Positions 25,023 to 36,225 of a stretch of DNA of 64,000 nt are shown here, piece after piece. The notes under the pieces were generated by a model. That model had not been told where the DNA came from. It made no database searches and saw only the letters and a program-made list of their open reading frames with translations. The DNA is taken from positions 41,471,286 to 41,535,285 of the forward strand of contig NC_077245.1 of assembly GCF_947179165.1 (NCBI RefSeq), in the 5' to 3' direction. The position numbers were made by a program, and so were the translations under genes. Source of the stretch: Solanum dulcamara (Eukaryota > Streptophyta > Magnoliopsida > Solanales > Solanaceae). Positions within the stretch are counted from its first letter, which is position 1. The number at the start of each line of letters is the position of its first letter.

Positions 25023-25624
25023 ATTTCTAAGAGGTGTGTAATCCTTTTTATGCCCAAAGAATCAACAAACACCCTCCAAGTATTCTTAGCAAAGGTTCCT
25101 GCAACAAATGTGTGATCAATGGTGTCTTGGCCAGGTCTATCACAATAATGGCACTGAGAGGGGGCTTTGCCAAAGCTGGTTATTTTCTCATTGGTAGGTA
25201 ATTTCCTTCTAAGAGCTCTCCAAACAAGAAAGGAGCATTTGAAAGGTATTAGTTGGTGCCAAGTACATGCATTCAGCATAGTATTTGTCCTCTTGTTTCT
25301 AATGAGCTCCCAGGTAGAAGAATAATTGAACTCCCCATTGGTATTAGAAATCCAGCATGGATGGTCCTGTTTGAGAGGATAGTAGCTGAATTGAGTTGCT
25401 AAAATGTTATGAACAAACTAGGGAGGGGCTTTTTGGATAATGAGATCAACATTCCATTGGCCATTAGTTAGAAAAGCTGAAACTTGGGTGTGGTTAAACC
25501 TACAGCTGTTAGCAGAAAAGTGAGCTAAAGGGCCAACACCTAGCCAGTTGTCCCACCAAAAAAGGCAAGAGACAGACTTAATTTGCCACCGAATGTAAGG
25601 CTCAATGTTGTGTTTGTTGTTCAT
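25013..25624 (-). pseudogene. LINE ORF2 zinc-finger (zf-RVT) region
   Basis: The minus-strand frame continues from the RT part through 25418-25624 (IKSVSCLFWWDNWLG) to 25013-25279 (WHQLIPFKCSFLVWRALRRK, then CHYCDRPGQDTIDHTF). The CxxC...H pattern is the Cys/His finger that lies between RT and RNase H in plant L1-type elements. An in-frame amber stop at 25418-25420 divides it, and another at 25685-25687 separates it from RT. The frame is lost near 25013, where the RNase H frame takes over. Confidence 0.85.
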
Positions 25625-25684
25625 GAGGTGCTTCCAAATTAAGGACTGACCAGTGTCCCACTTTTTTGTAATAATATTGGCCCT

Positions 25685-27344
25685 CTAACAGTATTTGGAT
25701 TTAAGGAAATCTCCCCACAAGGTGTTCTTGGTTCTAAGGGTCCACCACTGCTTGTATTGAAAAGATTTAACCACATCAGTGATTTGTCTAAACCCTATGC
25801 CCCCTTCATCATAAGGATAGCTAAGGTTCTTCGATGAGGACCAGTGGTACTTCCTCTTGTCATTTTTCCATCCCCAGAAGAAGTTAGCAGTGTTGCTCTG
25901 AATCTGCTTGATGATGGTTGAGGGAGGGATGCTGGCTGAAAGCAAATATATTGGCATGGCTTGAATAACATGCTTCCCAAGAATAGCTCTACCCCCATAG
26001 CTCAGGATTTTAGCATGCCAACAAGTGATCCTGCTTACAACTTTTGCAATAAGATCAGAGTAGTAAATAACTCTTTGCCTACCAATATAAATAGGACATC
26101 CCAAGTATGTTATAGGACTACTCTTTTGGTTGAAACCAGTGATAATCTTGATTCTCAGTACAGTAGACTTGAAAGCATTGGAGGGAACCATGAAATGACT
26201 TTTTTGCTTGTTAATCAATTGTCCAAAAACTCTTTCATAGGTAGTTAATGTTTCCATAATGAGAGCTAAGGTGTGCCTTCTTCCAGAAGTAAAGATGATG
26301 ATATCATCTGCAAAACTCAGATGATTGATCTGAGGTCCCTTTTTTGCCATAAAGAAACCATGGAATTGGGGATGCTGATGAAGATTATTCAGTAGTCTGG
26401 ACAGCACTTCAGCACCTAGGACAAATAAAGTAGGGGAGAGAGGATCACCTTGTTTGAGACCCCTTGTGGAGTGAAAGAAACCATGTCTTGAACCATTGAT
26501 CAGCCATGATTCTCCAAACCATGTCAATGAAAGTTTATTTAAACCCCATTCTTCTCATCACAAGACAAGTGTAATTCCAAGATACCCTATCATAAGCCTT
26601 GGTCATGTCAAGTTTTATCACAACATTGCCTCTAACATTTGGTTTTTTGATCTGGTGGATTATTTCCTGGGCAAGCATTATATTTTCAGAGATGTTTCTA
26701 TTCTTGACAAAGCCAGATTGGTTCAAGGAAATGAGGTTGGGGAGAATAGGAGCAAGTCTTAGGTAGAGGAGTTTGGAAATGATTTTGTTAGTGAAGTTGC
26801 TAAGGCTTATGGGTCTGAACTCATAGATTTTTGTAGGATGGTTTACTTTTGGGAGTAGAACCAAAGAAGTATGGGTGAAATATTTAGGCATAGTTTGTCC
26901 ACAAAAGAAGGATGTGATCACTCTAAGGAGGTCTTCTTTGATGATGTCCCAGCACACCTGAAAGAAAGTTCCATTCATCCCATCAGGGCCAGCAACAGAG
27001 TGAGGATTCATAGTAAAAACAGCAGTTTTCACTTCTTCCATAGTAGGCATGGCTTGTAAATCTTCATTGTCTTTGTCAGTCACCATTGTAGGAATGCAAT
27101 GGAGTGTCTGCTGTTGGATGTGCTCCTCATTTCCAGTAAAAATTTGTTGGAAATATTCACAAGCAGCATCAGCTATCTCTTTATCACCTTGCACCCAAGA
27201 GCCTTCTTCATTTTGGATCCTATGGATGTAAAGCTTTCTTCTCCTGCCTTTGATGAGAGCATGAAAGTAGCTAGAGTTCCTGTCACCTTCTTTGAACCAG
27301 TGAAGTTGAGACTTTTGTCTGAGGATAGAATCCTCTATCTTCAT
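25685..27344 (-). pseudogene. LINE ORF2 reverse transcriptase
   Basis: The RT lies in two frames. 26535-27344 (269 codons) carries the fingers: FKEGDRNSSYFHALIKGRRR, AGPDGMNGTFFQVCWDII, then NQSGFVKNRNISENIMLAQE, and the first catalytic Asp in VVIKLDMTKAYDRVSW (D246). 25685-26527 (280 codons) carries GLKQGDPLSPTLFVLGAE at residue 23 onward and the catalytic FADD box at residues 72-75 (LSFADDIIIF), followed by the thumb. A stop at 26535 and a frameshift just beyond it break the domain between the two motifs. All three catalytic Asp positions are still present. The sequence is of the plant L1 clade, not the gypsy type in the surrounding elements. Confidence 0.93.
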
Positions 27345-27552
27345 GTATCTAATGTACTCAGCATTGATAGCATGCAGTTGAGACCTATTTTCATTGGAGT
27401 TTATACTAATCAGATTCTCTTCAGCTTGTCTAGCTTTCTCCTCATATTCTTTGACTTTAGCATAGATGTCTCCAAATTGATTTCTTGACCAGCAGCTAAG
27501 CGTAGCAGTAAGTCATTTTATTTTCTGATGAAAACTCCACATTAGATTTCCT

Positions 27553-28290
27553 TCAGAAGGTCTGCTCTAGCAATTCTTGACAGTATCCATGAGAAGGTTG
27601 CTCAGGCCAGTAGTTCAGGAATTTGAAATACTTGATGGGGTTGTGTTGTTGGTCAATCATTTCCAAGAGCAAGGGGCAATGATCAGAACCCACAGAAGGA
27701 AGATGAGTAATGTTGGTATGGGGCATGGTCTCTAGCCAGTTATCATTAACCATCCCTCTATCAAGTCTCTTCCAAATTCTAAAGTTGATACCCCTCAGAT
27801 TGGACTAGGTGTATTTCTGACCTGAGAAACCAAGGTCTTGAAGACCTGAAGCCTCAATAATGGTAATGAACTCAAAACTATTTCTCATATTATAGGGGAC
27901 ACCCCCTAATTTTTCTTCAGGGTCTACAATAACATTAAAGTCTCCTATAGTGCACTATAGATTGGATGTAGTAGACTGCTGTAGAGGGCTATCCCATAAA
28001 GGTCTTTTGAGATGATCTTTACATTTAGCATAGACAAAGGATGTGATGAATTGATTTGGGATCATGGTATGATTGAGCTCACAAGTGATTAGTTGCTCAT
28101 CATTCTCCAAAATCTTGCAATTCACATCTTTGGTCCAGAAAATCCAAATCTTACCATTGGGATTGTGGATGGCATAGTCCATATTGAGCTGGTTTCTGAA
28201 GTATTGTAACTGAGAGTTATCAGAAAAATGTTCCATTAGAGCTATAAGAGAAATTTGATGGATATTTTTGAGAAGTTTTATTCTATCCAT
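27553..28290 (-). pseudogene. LINE ORF2 APE-type endonuclease domain
   Basis: The minus-strand frame opens with MDRIKLLKNIHQISLIALME (28290 downward), the usual beginning of the plant LINE endonuclease, which nicks the target to prime reverse transcription. A later part of the same frame (27553-27753) holds the conserved SDHCPLLL motif. Two amber stops at former Trp codons (27955-27957 and near 27807) and a further stop at 27553 interrupt it. It is in the same frame throughout, so decay was by substitution rather than indel. The coding frame then shifts before RT. Confidence 0.85.
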
Positions 28291-28338
28291 GGCTCCTTGG
28301 GGTATTAATACCCCTTACATTCCAGCTAAGGGTACTAA

Positions 28339-29620
28339 TCATTGAGAAATTCTTAAAGTATGGGACCTGGTACTTGGTCTGCCTGTGGGGGCAGTTTTTG
28401 TAGAAATTTTTTCCTTATTGCTAAATCTGGTCCTATGTATCCCTCTAGGAGATAGACCCTGTAAACTAGCCACCTGTTGGATGTCTTCCTCATATATATT
28501 CTCAGAAGAGGGGTTGATGGTTTTGCTTAAATGCTCACTTATAATATCATCTTCCTCCTGATCATGCAAGGGCTGATAATTATTATCTTCTTCATTTTCT
28601 GAATCACATACAGCATACTCATCAATAGGGTCCTGTATGTTGGTGTTGAAGGTGAATTGATCTGTAGCTACCTCTGGAGTTTGAAAAAGGGTGATATCTA
28701 TACCCACCTGATCATCATCAAGTACAAATTGTTGACATCCCTGTTCACTTTGCTTCATTGCAACACTGTCAGTTAAAGGAGTTTGGCATTTCTCAGAAAG
28801 GTTTGTTTTCTTTTTGATGGCCTCTCTCCTTTTCTTGCTTAACTTGTTCTTGTTAGCATTAGAGTCTTTGCCACTACTGCTTGCAATGGATCCCAAATCC
28901 TTGGCCATAGAGCCTAAGATGTTTTGCATGGTAGAATCATCAGTAGGAGGATCTCTTCTGATGGATTCAGTATTTGGTATGTCATTTTGAGCCTTGTGTG
29001 CAGGGGTAGCAGGGGCTGTAAGGTCACTCCTAAGGTCAGAGATATTCTCATACAGAACATGAGACAAGATCCCCCCCCTTTGGGTTCCCCATCCTGCAGA
29101 TTAGTGGGGTTCTCCATTACTCCTCCAACCATTCCTCCATCAACTACACAGCCAACAGCAGCAGGGGTATGATGTGGGGGTGTAAGGGGTATGGGGAGTA
29201 ATAATTCAATACCTGCATTCCTTGTTACATTGCTCCCTTGAGTAGTACCTTATTGTTGAATTATGGTGTTTTCCTGCATTTTTGCTAAATTCTTCAAAGT
29301 GGAATTCCTTTGGTTACTTGGTTCTCCTGCATCTTGGTTATTGGTTTGATCCTGGGTAACAAGATCAACATAATTATTGGAAGTATAAATAGGATTAGAG
29401 GGCTTACCTGGACCTGTGATATTTTGCTGAGGTTTATCAACTCCCCTGTTCTGCTGTGGTTGAATAGAGCTGATCACATTTGTTTGTTGGGGCTTGTTTT
29501 GTCCCTTAGACTATTTCTTCCTCTGAACTTGCCACAACAGTTCTTTTGCATTGTCAAGTGTTTGTTGTGGCTGAGCAGGAGCATCTTTTACAGATGTATT
29601 GATATTTGTGTCATCATGAT
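28339..29620 (-). pseudogene. LINE ORF1-like fragment (5' truncated)
   Basis: Low-complexity, hydrophilic coding sequence upstream of the endonuclease. A 242-codon frame (28339-29067) contains a basic KNKLSKKRREAIKKKTNLSE block and then an acidic stretch (CDSENEEDNNYQPLHDQEED). Another frame (29250-29477) is Gln/Asn rich, and coding sequence can be followed to about 29620 (QPQQTLDNAKELLWQVQRKK). A stop near 29250 and a frameshift near 29070 break it. This corresponds to the region between the ORF1 RNA-binding part and the endonuclease of plant LINEs. No zinc knuckle is left. Confidence 0.65.
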
Positions 29621-30117
29621 TTCACAATTCTTACTATGGGTTACTTACCCTTCTTAGTTAGTCTTATCCTTAATGTCTCACAAGCTGTCTTATTAATACT
29701 TTACATCTGTCACCATCCTTTGTCCCTTGTACTCTCGTCTTCATCATATTGTTACTTCTTTTAACTATAACTTGTCATAGTTTATCCTTGTGTGCCAATT
29801 CAGTCGGTGCCTTCATATATCATTCTATTCATTTTCATTTTCTTAGGGTCACAAGTCTTTTCCAAATTCTTTTTACCATACTAGTACTGACCTCCTAGTT
29901 TCTATTGCCATTAATTCAGCAATTAACTTATTTCTCGGGGTCAGCCATACTCGTAGTTTAATCAAATCTCGTTATTGTTGTGGGCATGACCTTCCAAGAC
30001 ATACTACAGTCCGGTATATCCTTCTCTTCTTATTTCTAGGAAAATTGGGCAGAGTTTCCTCTGTATTTCTTACTATCTCAACACCTGCACACAGAAAATG
30101 CCAACAGTGCCTCACAG

Positions 30118-30255
30118 GGCACGCATGTATATATTTAGATCATATCAGATTACAGCCACACAGGTCACATATATATAGTCATATCATCTCATCTCGTAGC
30201 CATACAGGGCATACATATATAGTCATATCATCTTATCTCGCAGCCACACAGGGCA
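30118..30255. repeat. Tandem repeats of the primer-proximal interior (CAGCCACACAGGGCA units)
   Basis: Three units of about 50 bp, each with (C/G)AGCCACACAGG(G)CA followed by TATATAGTCATATCATCTCAT. The same motif family is present as two or three copies in C (16900-16960), E (38870-38935) and F (55060-55115), so it is a feature of the interior rather than chance. Confidence 0.8.
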
Positions 30256-30658
30256 CCCACAATTAACATTATGAAAATGGACTTACCTTTTATGTCCATT
30301 CGAGCTGCACCTGTTACACTTTCTTGTTTACCTTTCCTTTCACTTTTCAATTGTATATGTCAATCACATTTCGATATCGTACTTGATATATGTATTTCGT
30401 GCCTTTGCTTACCTGTGTACTGTGTAACTTCTTGATATTGTCTGTTGCTTGCTTCTATCGATGTGGTCCTCCAGCTAAAATCATAGGTTAGTATGAGAAA
30501 TTTCATTCCTTATGACTAGGCTCTATCACACGATCTTAGATATGAAAGAAAGTAACATCCTAAATGTCTTGTATCCTTTTGTCTATAGATGTAGTGCATA
30601 ACACACCGATAGACAAGACTCTACTAGACACGGTCTGTAGACACTTCAAGGACGAACT

Positions 30659-30670
30659 GCTCTGATACCA
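30659..30670 (-). other. Primer-binding site of element D
   Basis: The minus strand reads TGGTATCAGAGC, followed by CAGTTCGTCC. Its first 12 bases match the classical plant initiator-Met tRNA primer site. It lies four bases (GAAG) from the L7 terminus, as in element E. Confidence 0.9.
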
Positions 30671-30674
30671 CTTC

Positions 30675-33600
30675 TATCATGACCCAACCCCGTAGGCTGC
30701 GACTGGGGCCGACTTGGACCTCCTTATGTGTATCTATCAGCTATCCTTAAGTTGAACCGTGTGTGATGTGATACTATATACAAACCCCAATGGGTCAAAA
30801 ACTTTTTTTTCAAGAACCTGTAGCCTCATTCACCTGTATCATAACAGGAAAGGGCACGCGAGCCGACGAGGCTTCCATACAAAGAAAACATTTATAATAC
30901 ATCGTATGAGCACAACTGAAACAAACTTACAAATAACCACATACACATATCTACAAATCTCTAAGAGTAATAACTGTATCATATGGCGGGACAGGGCCCT
31001 CGTTGTACCCCTGAATAAATAAACATATACATCAATGACCAGCATCAATGGTAAGTCTCCGGAACAGCGGAGCATGTCCAACATAGCTAAGTGGAAACCC
31101 TAAGCTAGCGGATCTCCAACATGAACATGTGTACATGTGGGCACAAAATGCAGCCCCCTGGAGAACGGGGGGTCAGTACGACATATGTACTGAGTATATA
31201 AAGCATAACATATCATAACTGAAACAACAACTGAAATGGGGATACATAAAACATGTATAACAGTTAACAGTCATACCCTATACCCGGCCCTCTAGTGAAC
31301 TCGTTATCATAATCGTTTCATCGTAATCATGTGTCGTCATATCATCATGTATATTATTTTATCATGTCATTATATACAAAATAATATCATCGTATACGGC
31401 ATATTGTTGTATGTCATCACAGTATATCCGGTCTACTTTGGGGCTCGGGGTCACAAATGTATCCCTATATTTTCATATGCATGCCTACATAAAGTATTCG
31501 GCCCTTTAGTGAGGGACTTGATGAAAGAGTAGTGTACATCTATAGCGTACCATCATCATACAGTAAAATATGCCAAGGAACGTTCGGCCCGATCCGTAAT
31601 TTAAAACAATGCCGAAGAACATACGGCTCAATCCACATTTTCCATTATATCATCACATATATATTCGGCTCGAGACGCGGTGACGAGCATCATCGTATGC
31701 TTCACTTCATCGTATACGGTACCTCATGCTCATATACTTCTACATATATATAGCTAGCCGAGACTCGGTGAACGAATAGTAAAACTAGGCACGACTATGT
31801 TCCCGGCCCTCTTATGGAACTCGGAGGAAGATGGGTTACAGGGTGCTCGAGTAGAGTAGTGAGAAACTATATGCAACTAAGTCATCATTTGAGACTCAAT
31901 GAAACAGTCAAGTGAATCGTCACCTGAAGATTAGAGTAGTAATCGTCTTAAGTATCTTCTAAACATCGTTACGGAGCATATCAACTGGAGTTTCAGGAAT
32001 CATAGACGTATATCTAGACAAGGTTAAACAACTTATAGAAGTAGAGACATTTGTTGTCGTAGAGACTTTAGGAATAGGAGCTGACACATTCAAGTATTAT
32101 TCAGTAGATAGGAGACTCGAGGGTAGTTCAACTATTTTAAGAATTCTAATACCAAGTAGTAAATAAAAGTCACAAGTTATACATGGAGCTTATAACTGGA
32201 ACTACCTCCACCTCATATCATATGCTATTACATTTATACTTAAGACCTTCCAAAAGGAAGAACAGACAGGCTCTACATATACTACTATTCATGATTTAGC
32301 AGCCTTAAAAGGCAATAACTCAACTATTATAGGCGCCTTAACATCACAAAGTGAATAAAGTTTATGAATTACACCTGAAGTTTCACGAGTGGAATTATCC
32401 CCACATTTCATAGACTAACCATTCATAACTTATACCTAAGACATACCAAAAGAAAAGAAGAATAGCTCTACATACCTATTATGGGTTAGTCTTTGTCCCA
32501 GTCGCCTTGTCGTCCCGTGAACCTAGGTAACATGAAATCAATATGAAAATCAACATCTTTAGAACTTTCAGCGTCTTACATTACTTACGAGTATTCATAA
32601 ACCCCATTCCCTCGCTCTCCTTCTCGACTAGTTCCTTAACTAGTTAAGGCGTTAATGAAAATTGGACAGCACCTCCCCTATAATGTGCCATATTCGAATT
32701 CTCACTCACGTCCCTAATAAATAAAGCCAACCAACAACATAACCAGTAACTCATATATATAGAAAACTTTGCAACATTGTACATTACAACCTCCGAACGA
32801 CTCGCTCAAAATTATGACATCCAAAATAGGGTTTCTAGTTTCTATTTTGCGAAACCTTTAACCGTACGAAGCGTGGAGTCGTGTGGCTGCAACCAGAAGC
32901 TTCCATACCTATTTTATAGAACATTTAGACCCTTCAAAACACACCACCCAACCAGCAGCAGCCTCCAAACACACCACGCCTTCGACTACAATTTAACTAC
33001 GACGACTTCAATTTAGATTGTTTCTTTCGCTGAGCATCCCCACAATTTTTTTCATACTTACAGAAGTATAAAAGGTAAATAATACACTCCATAAAAACCC
33101 CATAAATTCCAAATTTAAAGGAGAAACCTTACCTTACCCGAAATTGGCCAAAACTAGCAAAAATTGCGCCTCGGAAACCTCTTTAGCGCGCTGAAACTGT
33201 GTGGACTGGTTGCTGTCCATTTTGGCTGCACCAAGCCGTTATTTTATACTTATAATACCTCCATATCATCATGGTATAGGTTATATAATTAATTTATGGA
33301 ATGAAATCGGGACTTACCTCTTTTTTTCCTCCTAGCCGTCGCTAGTTTCTCTCTAAACTAGGGTTTTGTTCTTGAGTTTTTGCCGAAGTTTAATAGATCA
33401 GAACTGACGTATAAGACACATATACATGTATATATGTGGTCCTAGGAGGTGACACGTGTCAGCCCCTAGGGGTGACACGTGTCTAGCCCTATTGGCCACC
33501 GTATCCCTGCATTGAAGGAGGGGCTGCCACGTGGCAGTGGGGCCCACCTCCCACTAGCAGGTGGGTCACCTGCTTGCTTGAGGTGCTGTCATGTGTCACT

Positions 33601-33954
33601 CCTTCAATGGTTGCCACGTGTCGTCTTTTCCTCTCCCTCGTGGGTTCGTAATCTCGTCTTATTTTAAGAGCCTATGTAATCCTTGCTACGTAAGCTTGGT
33701 ATGTCCTCAAGTAGCTCAAGTATGTAGGAATTCTAAGTTAGTGGCTTATGTAGGTAAATTGAGTTCTACGACTCATTACTTGGCCTCCAATTCCTTCCAG
33801 ATTCTTATGACTCTATTTCCCACCTTCTCTACTATGGGGTATCACATTCTCCCTTCTTTAGAGTCGTTTGATAGTGTCGTAGGTTATCCAACTCACATGA
33901 TAATGTTTAAGGAACTTAAGAGACATTTTGAGCTCAAGAGTGTGGGGTGTAACA
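30675..33954 (-). repeat. LTR L7 (-), 5' LTR of element D
   Basis: Starts TATCATGACCC (decayed TGTCACGACCC) next to the primer site and ends GGGGTGTAACA at 33954, 3280 bp. The hairpin pair lies at about 31150-31190, two minisatellite units at about 31570-31690, the A/T-rich leader end at about 33070-33200, and the G-box promoter at about 33440-33620. The right flank CCTAT does not match the 5 bp left of L6 (GAACT), so L6 and L7 are not shown to be one insertion. Confidence 0.85.
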
Positions 33955-34579
33955 CCTATAATTGATGTCGAAGTAGATCTTTGGTCCAACCGTGGCCATG
34001 TCTTACTTTGCCTGTAGTGCTAATTCCATCTCGATAGTTTGGCTTAACCTATCTTCACATCTCTCGGTAGGGTTTCCAGAATATTCGAACTGTATTGTCA
34101 TTATTGAACCCCTATTCATTTTATCATGTACTTACTCACTTAGCCTGATGCTTATATCTACATATTCGTAGGTTGCACAACTAGAATGATGCAACTTGTA
34201 GGAGGTAGACGTAGTCTTTCCATCTCTTGGTTCATTTTACTGTACACATCTCACTCACATTGGAACTTGCTTGTCCCATCCTGTTATACTTCTTTCTTTT
34301 CCCTTATTCACTCTTTGCTCTTCTCATCTCCTATCATAAGAGGTTTTCTATTCCTTTTCCTTGGTTATTTATCTATCGCAACATTACTCGCGACCAACTC
34401 TATAGCCAACATTTTGTCTTTTGGTCTAGTATAATATCATTATCCTTCGTAGTGTCTCTTGAGTTATTTGACATCCTTTCATTGTTATACCCTTTTCTTT
34501 TTATACGCACCTACCTTCTAGCGTTATGTCACTCCATGTCTTGTTAGAAACTTCTTGACACTACCTTACATACCATTTT
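33955..34579 (-). mobile_element. Older minus-strand internal region H, left part
   Basis: Homologous to F at 53090-53190 and 53590-53850 (TCTTTGGTCCAACCGTGGCC; TATTTATCTATCGCAACATT). Between these it holds about 230 bp where F has its 5S-containing insert, and no 5S-like sequence. Element E is inserted in it, and it continues at 46022. Non-coding. Confidence 0.75.
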
Positions 34580-34949
34580 TGTTACACCCCACACCTTTTA
34601 AACTCAGAATGTCTCATAAGTTCCTTGGACATTACCATATGAACCGGATATGCTTCGACACTATCAAATGACTCCAACGAAGGGAGGATGTGATACCCCG
34701 TGGTAGAGAAGGTTGGAAGGGGAATCATAAGAGTCCGGAAGGAATAGGAGGCCAAGTAATGAGTCGTAGGACTCGACTTATCTACGTAAGCTGCTAATTT
34801 AGAAATCTTACATACGTGAGTTACTTGATTACATACCAAGCTTACGTAGCAAGGGTTTCATAGTCTCTTAAAGTGAGACGAGATTACGAACGAGATTACG
34901 AACCCACGAGGAAGAGAAAAAAAAATTTCGCGGGGCAGCCAATGGGAGG

Positions 34950-35125
34950 GTGACACGTGGCAGCACCTGAGCAGGCAGGTGACCCACCTGCTTGGGGGAG
35001 GTGGACCCCACTGCCACGTGGAAGCACCCCATTGGCCGCATGTTGAGGTGGCCCAATAAGGGGCTGACACGTGTCACCCTTAGAGGGCTGACACGTGTCA
35101 CCTCATATATATATGTATATATGCT
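34950..35125 (+). promoter_or_regulatory. LTR promoter of element E: four G-boxes and TATA
   Basis: CACGTG at 34954, 35015, 35068 and 35092, a GCCAATGGGAG CCAAT-like box just upstream (34938), and E-box pairs (CAGGTGACCCACCTG, 34977-34991). A TATATATATGTATATAT element lies at 35105-35122. The same arrangement occurs on L1 (2985-3230) and, reverse complemented, in L2, L3, L5, L7, L11 and L12. It is duplicated in 3' LTR L9 at 42521-42696. Confidence 0.65.
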
Positions 35126-35204
35126 TCTTAAGCTGTTCATTATCCAGAAACAGCAGCTAACATAGAAAAAAATAACGTGAGAAGAGGCAGCCATGGTTGG
35201 AGAA

Positions 35205-36225
35205 AGTTTAAGGTAAGTTCCTTAATTTTCTTCCGTGAATTAATTAGCTACGGTGTTCCTTAAGCACGTGGAGATGTATATATGCATATATATGTATATT
35301 ATGATGACTAAGAAGTCATTTCTTCAGCTGTACACTTGGGAAAAATTGGACAGAAACGTGAGAGGAAAAACGTGAAGAACCAAAAGGAACAAGGCAGCAA
35401 CGTTTTTGAAGAATTAAAGGTGAGTTCTTCAATTTTTCTCCGTGAATTAATTATCTACAATGTTTTTCAACCATGTGGGGGTGTATACATGTGTATTAGG
35501 ATGCCTAAGGAACCATGGTTGCAGTTTACACTTGGAAAGAAATAAGAGAAAGTTGAAGGAGAAAACGTTAAGAAATAATTAACCAACCCGTTTTTGGAAG
35601 GGACTGTTGTTAGTAATATGGGTATAACCTCTTGTGTACAGTTTCGTTTCGAATGATTTAATATGTTTTGGAAAGGTATTTCAGAGGCCGATAACTTTTG
35701 TTCAGACTCTAAAATCCAGTTTTACCTGTAGCAGCTCTAAAAAGGGTGATGAAGTGTAGAGGAGGTACTGCCCAGATTTGGTTTTGGAAATCCTACACGG
35801 ACAGCTGTGAGTATTTTGGTCGTATCTTTTTGTACAAAATTGATGTAGGGATGATTCGAAATTGTTTGCGACCCTAAGTCACATGTCTATAACTTTCATG
35901 AAGGACGTAAATCCTGTTTCCCTCCATTACCCCTTCGAAACGAAGCGACAAGGTAAAACAGTAAGCTGTCCAGATTTCACATTTTGGATAGTTTTGGCGA
36001 GTTTGACAAGTTTAACGTAAGGTAAGGTTTCTTCTTTAAATTTGAGATTTATGTGTTCTGATGGATCATGTTACACTCCCTATTGGTGGCTGGAAATATG
36101 AAAATGGCTTAGAAATACTTGGCGTTCGGAATAAACTAAAGTGTAGTCGTTATAGTCGAATTGTCGTCAAGGTAAGGCGTTGTTCTTGTGAGTTGCTGCT
36201 GCAGGGGTGTGGTGTCTTGTTGCAG
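35205..36225 (+). other. Leader with splice-site-like signals inside the E LTR
   Basis: Downstream of the TATA box are consensus-like 5' splice sites: AAG/GTAAGT (GT at 35213), AAAG/GTGAGT (GT at 35420) and AAG/GTAAGG (GT at 36022). Acceptor-like GCTGCTGCAG/G (AG at 36203) and TTGCAG/GG (AG at 36224) follow. The third donor and the acceptors recur in most LTR copies. Whether transcripts are spliced here is not shown. Confidence 0.4.

Larger units (their letters stand above)
22733..29640 (-). mobile_element. 5'-truncated L1-type LINE with RNase H (-)
   Basis: A non-LTR retrotransposon lies on the minus strand. In order it has the distal part of ORF1, an APE-type endonuclease, reverse transcriptase, a Cys/His finger, RNase H, a 1.4 kb 3' UTR, and a short A-tail (T-run at 22733-22742 on this strand). 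The ORF1 start (the usual N-terminal domain and zinc knuckle) is missing, as expected from 5' truncation. Several stops and at least three frameshifts make it inactive. It sits inside the non-coding interior of element D. I could not identify a convincing target-site duplication; the 5' boundary is set at about 29620-29645, where LINE-like coding sequence ends. Confidence 0.9.
29640..30674 (-). mobile_element. Element D internal region, right (primer-proximal) part
   Basis: Resumes the minus-strand interior after the LINE. The segment 30030-30300 matches the primer-proximal region of C, E and F (GGCAGAGTTTCCTCTGTATT, CACCTGCACACAGAAAATGC). It ends at the primer site 30659-30670 (GCTCTGATACCA, complement of TGGTATCAGAGC) and the four-base spacer CTTC before LTR L7. 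No gag reading frame is visible. Confidence 0.8.

Noticed and set aside
29630..29665. LINE target-site duplication from ACTATGGGTTA near the 5' end and CCCATAGTATAA near the A-tail
   Set aside because: The resemblance is inverted, not direct, so it cannot be a target-site duplication.
21020..33954. Element D as a single intact insertion
   Set aside because: The left LTR is only a 0.4 kb fragment in the wrong place and the flanks GAACT and CCTAT do not match.
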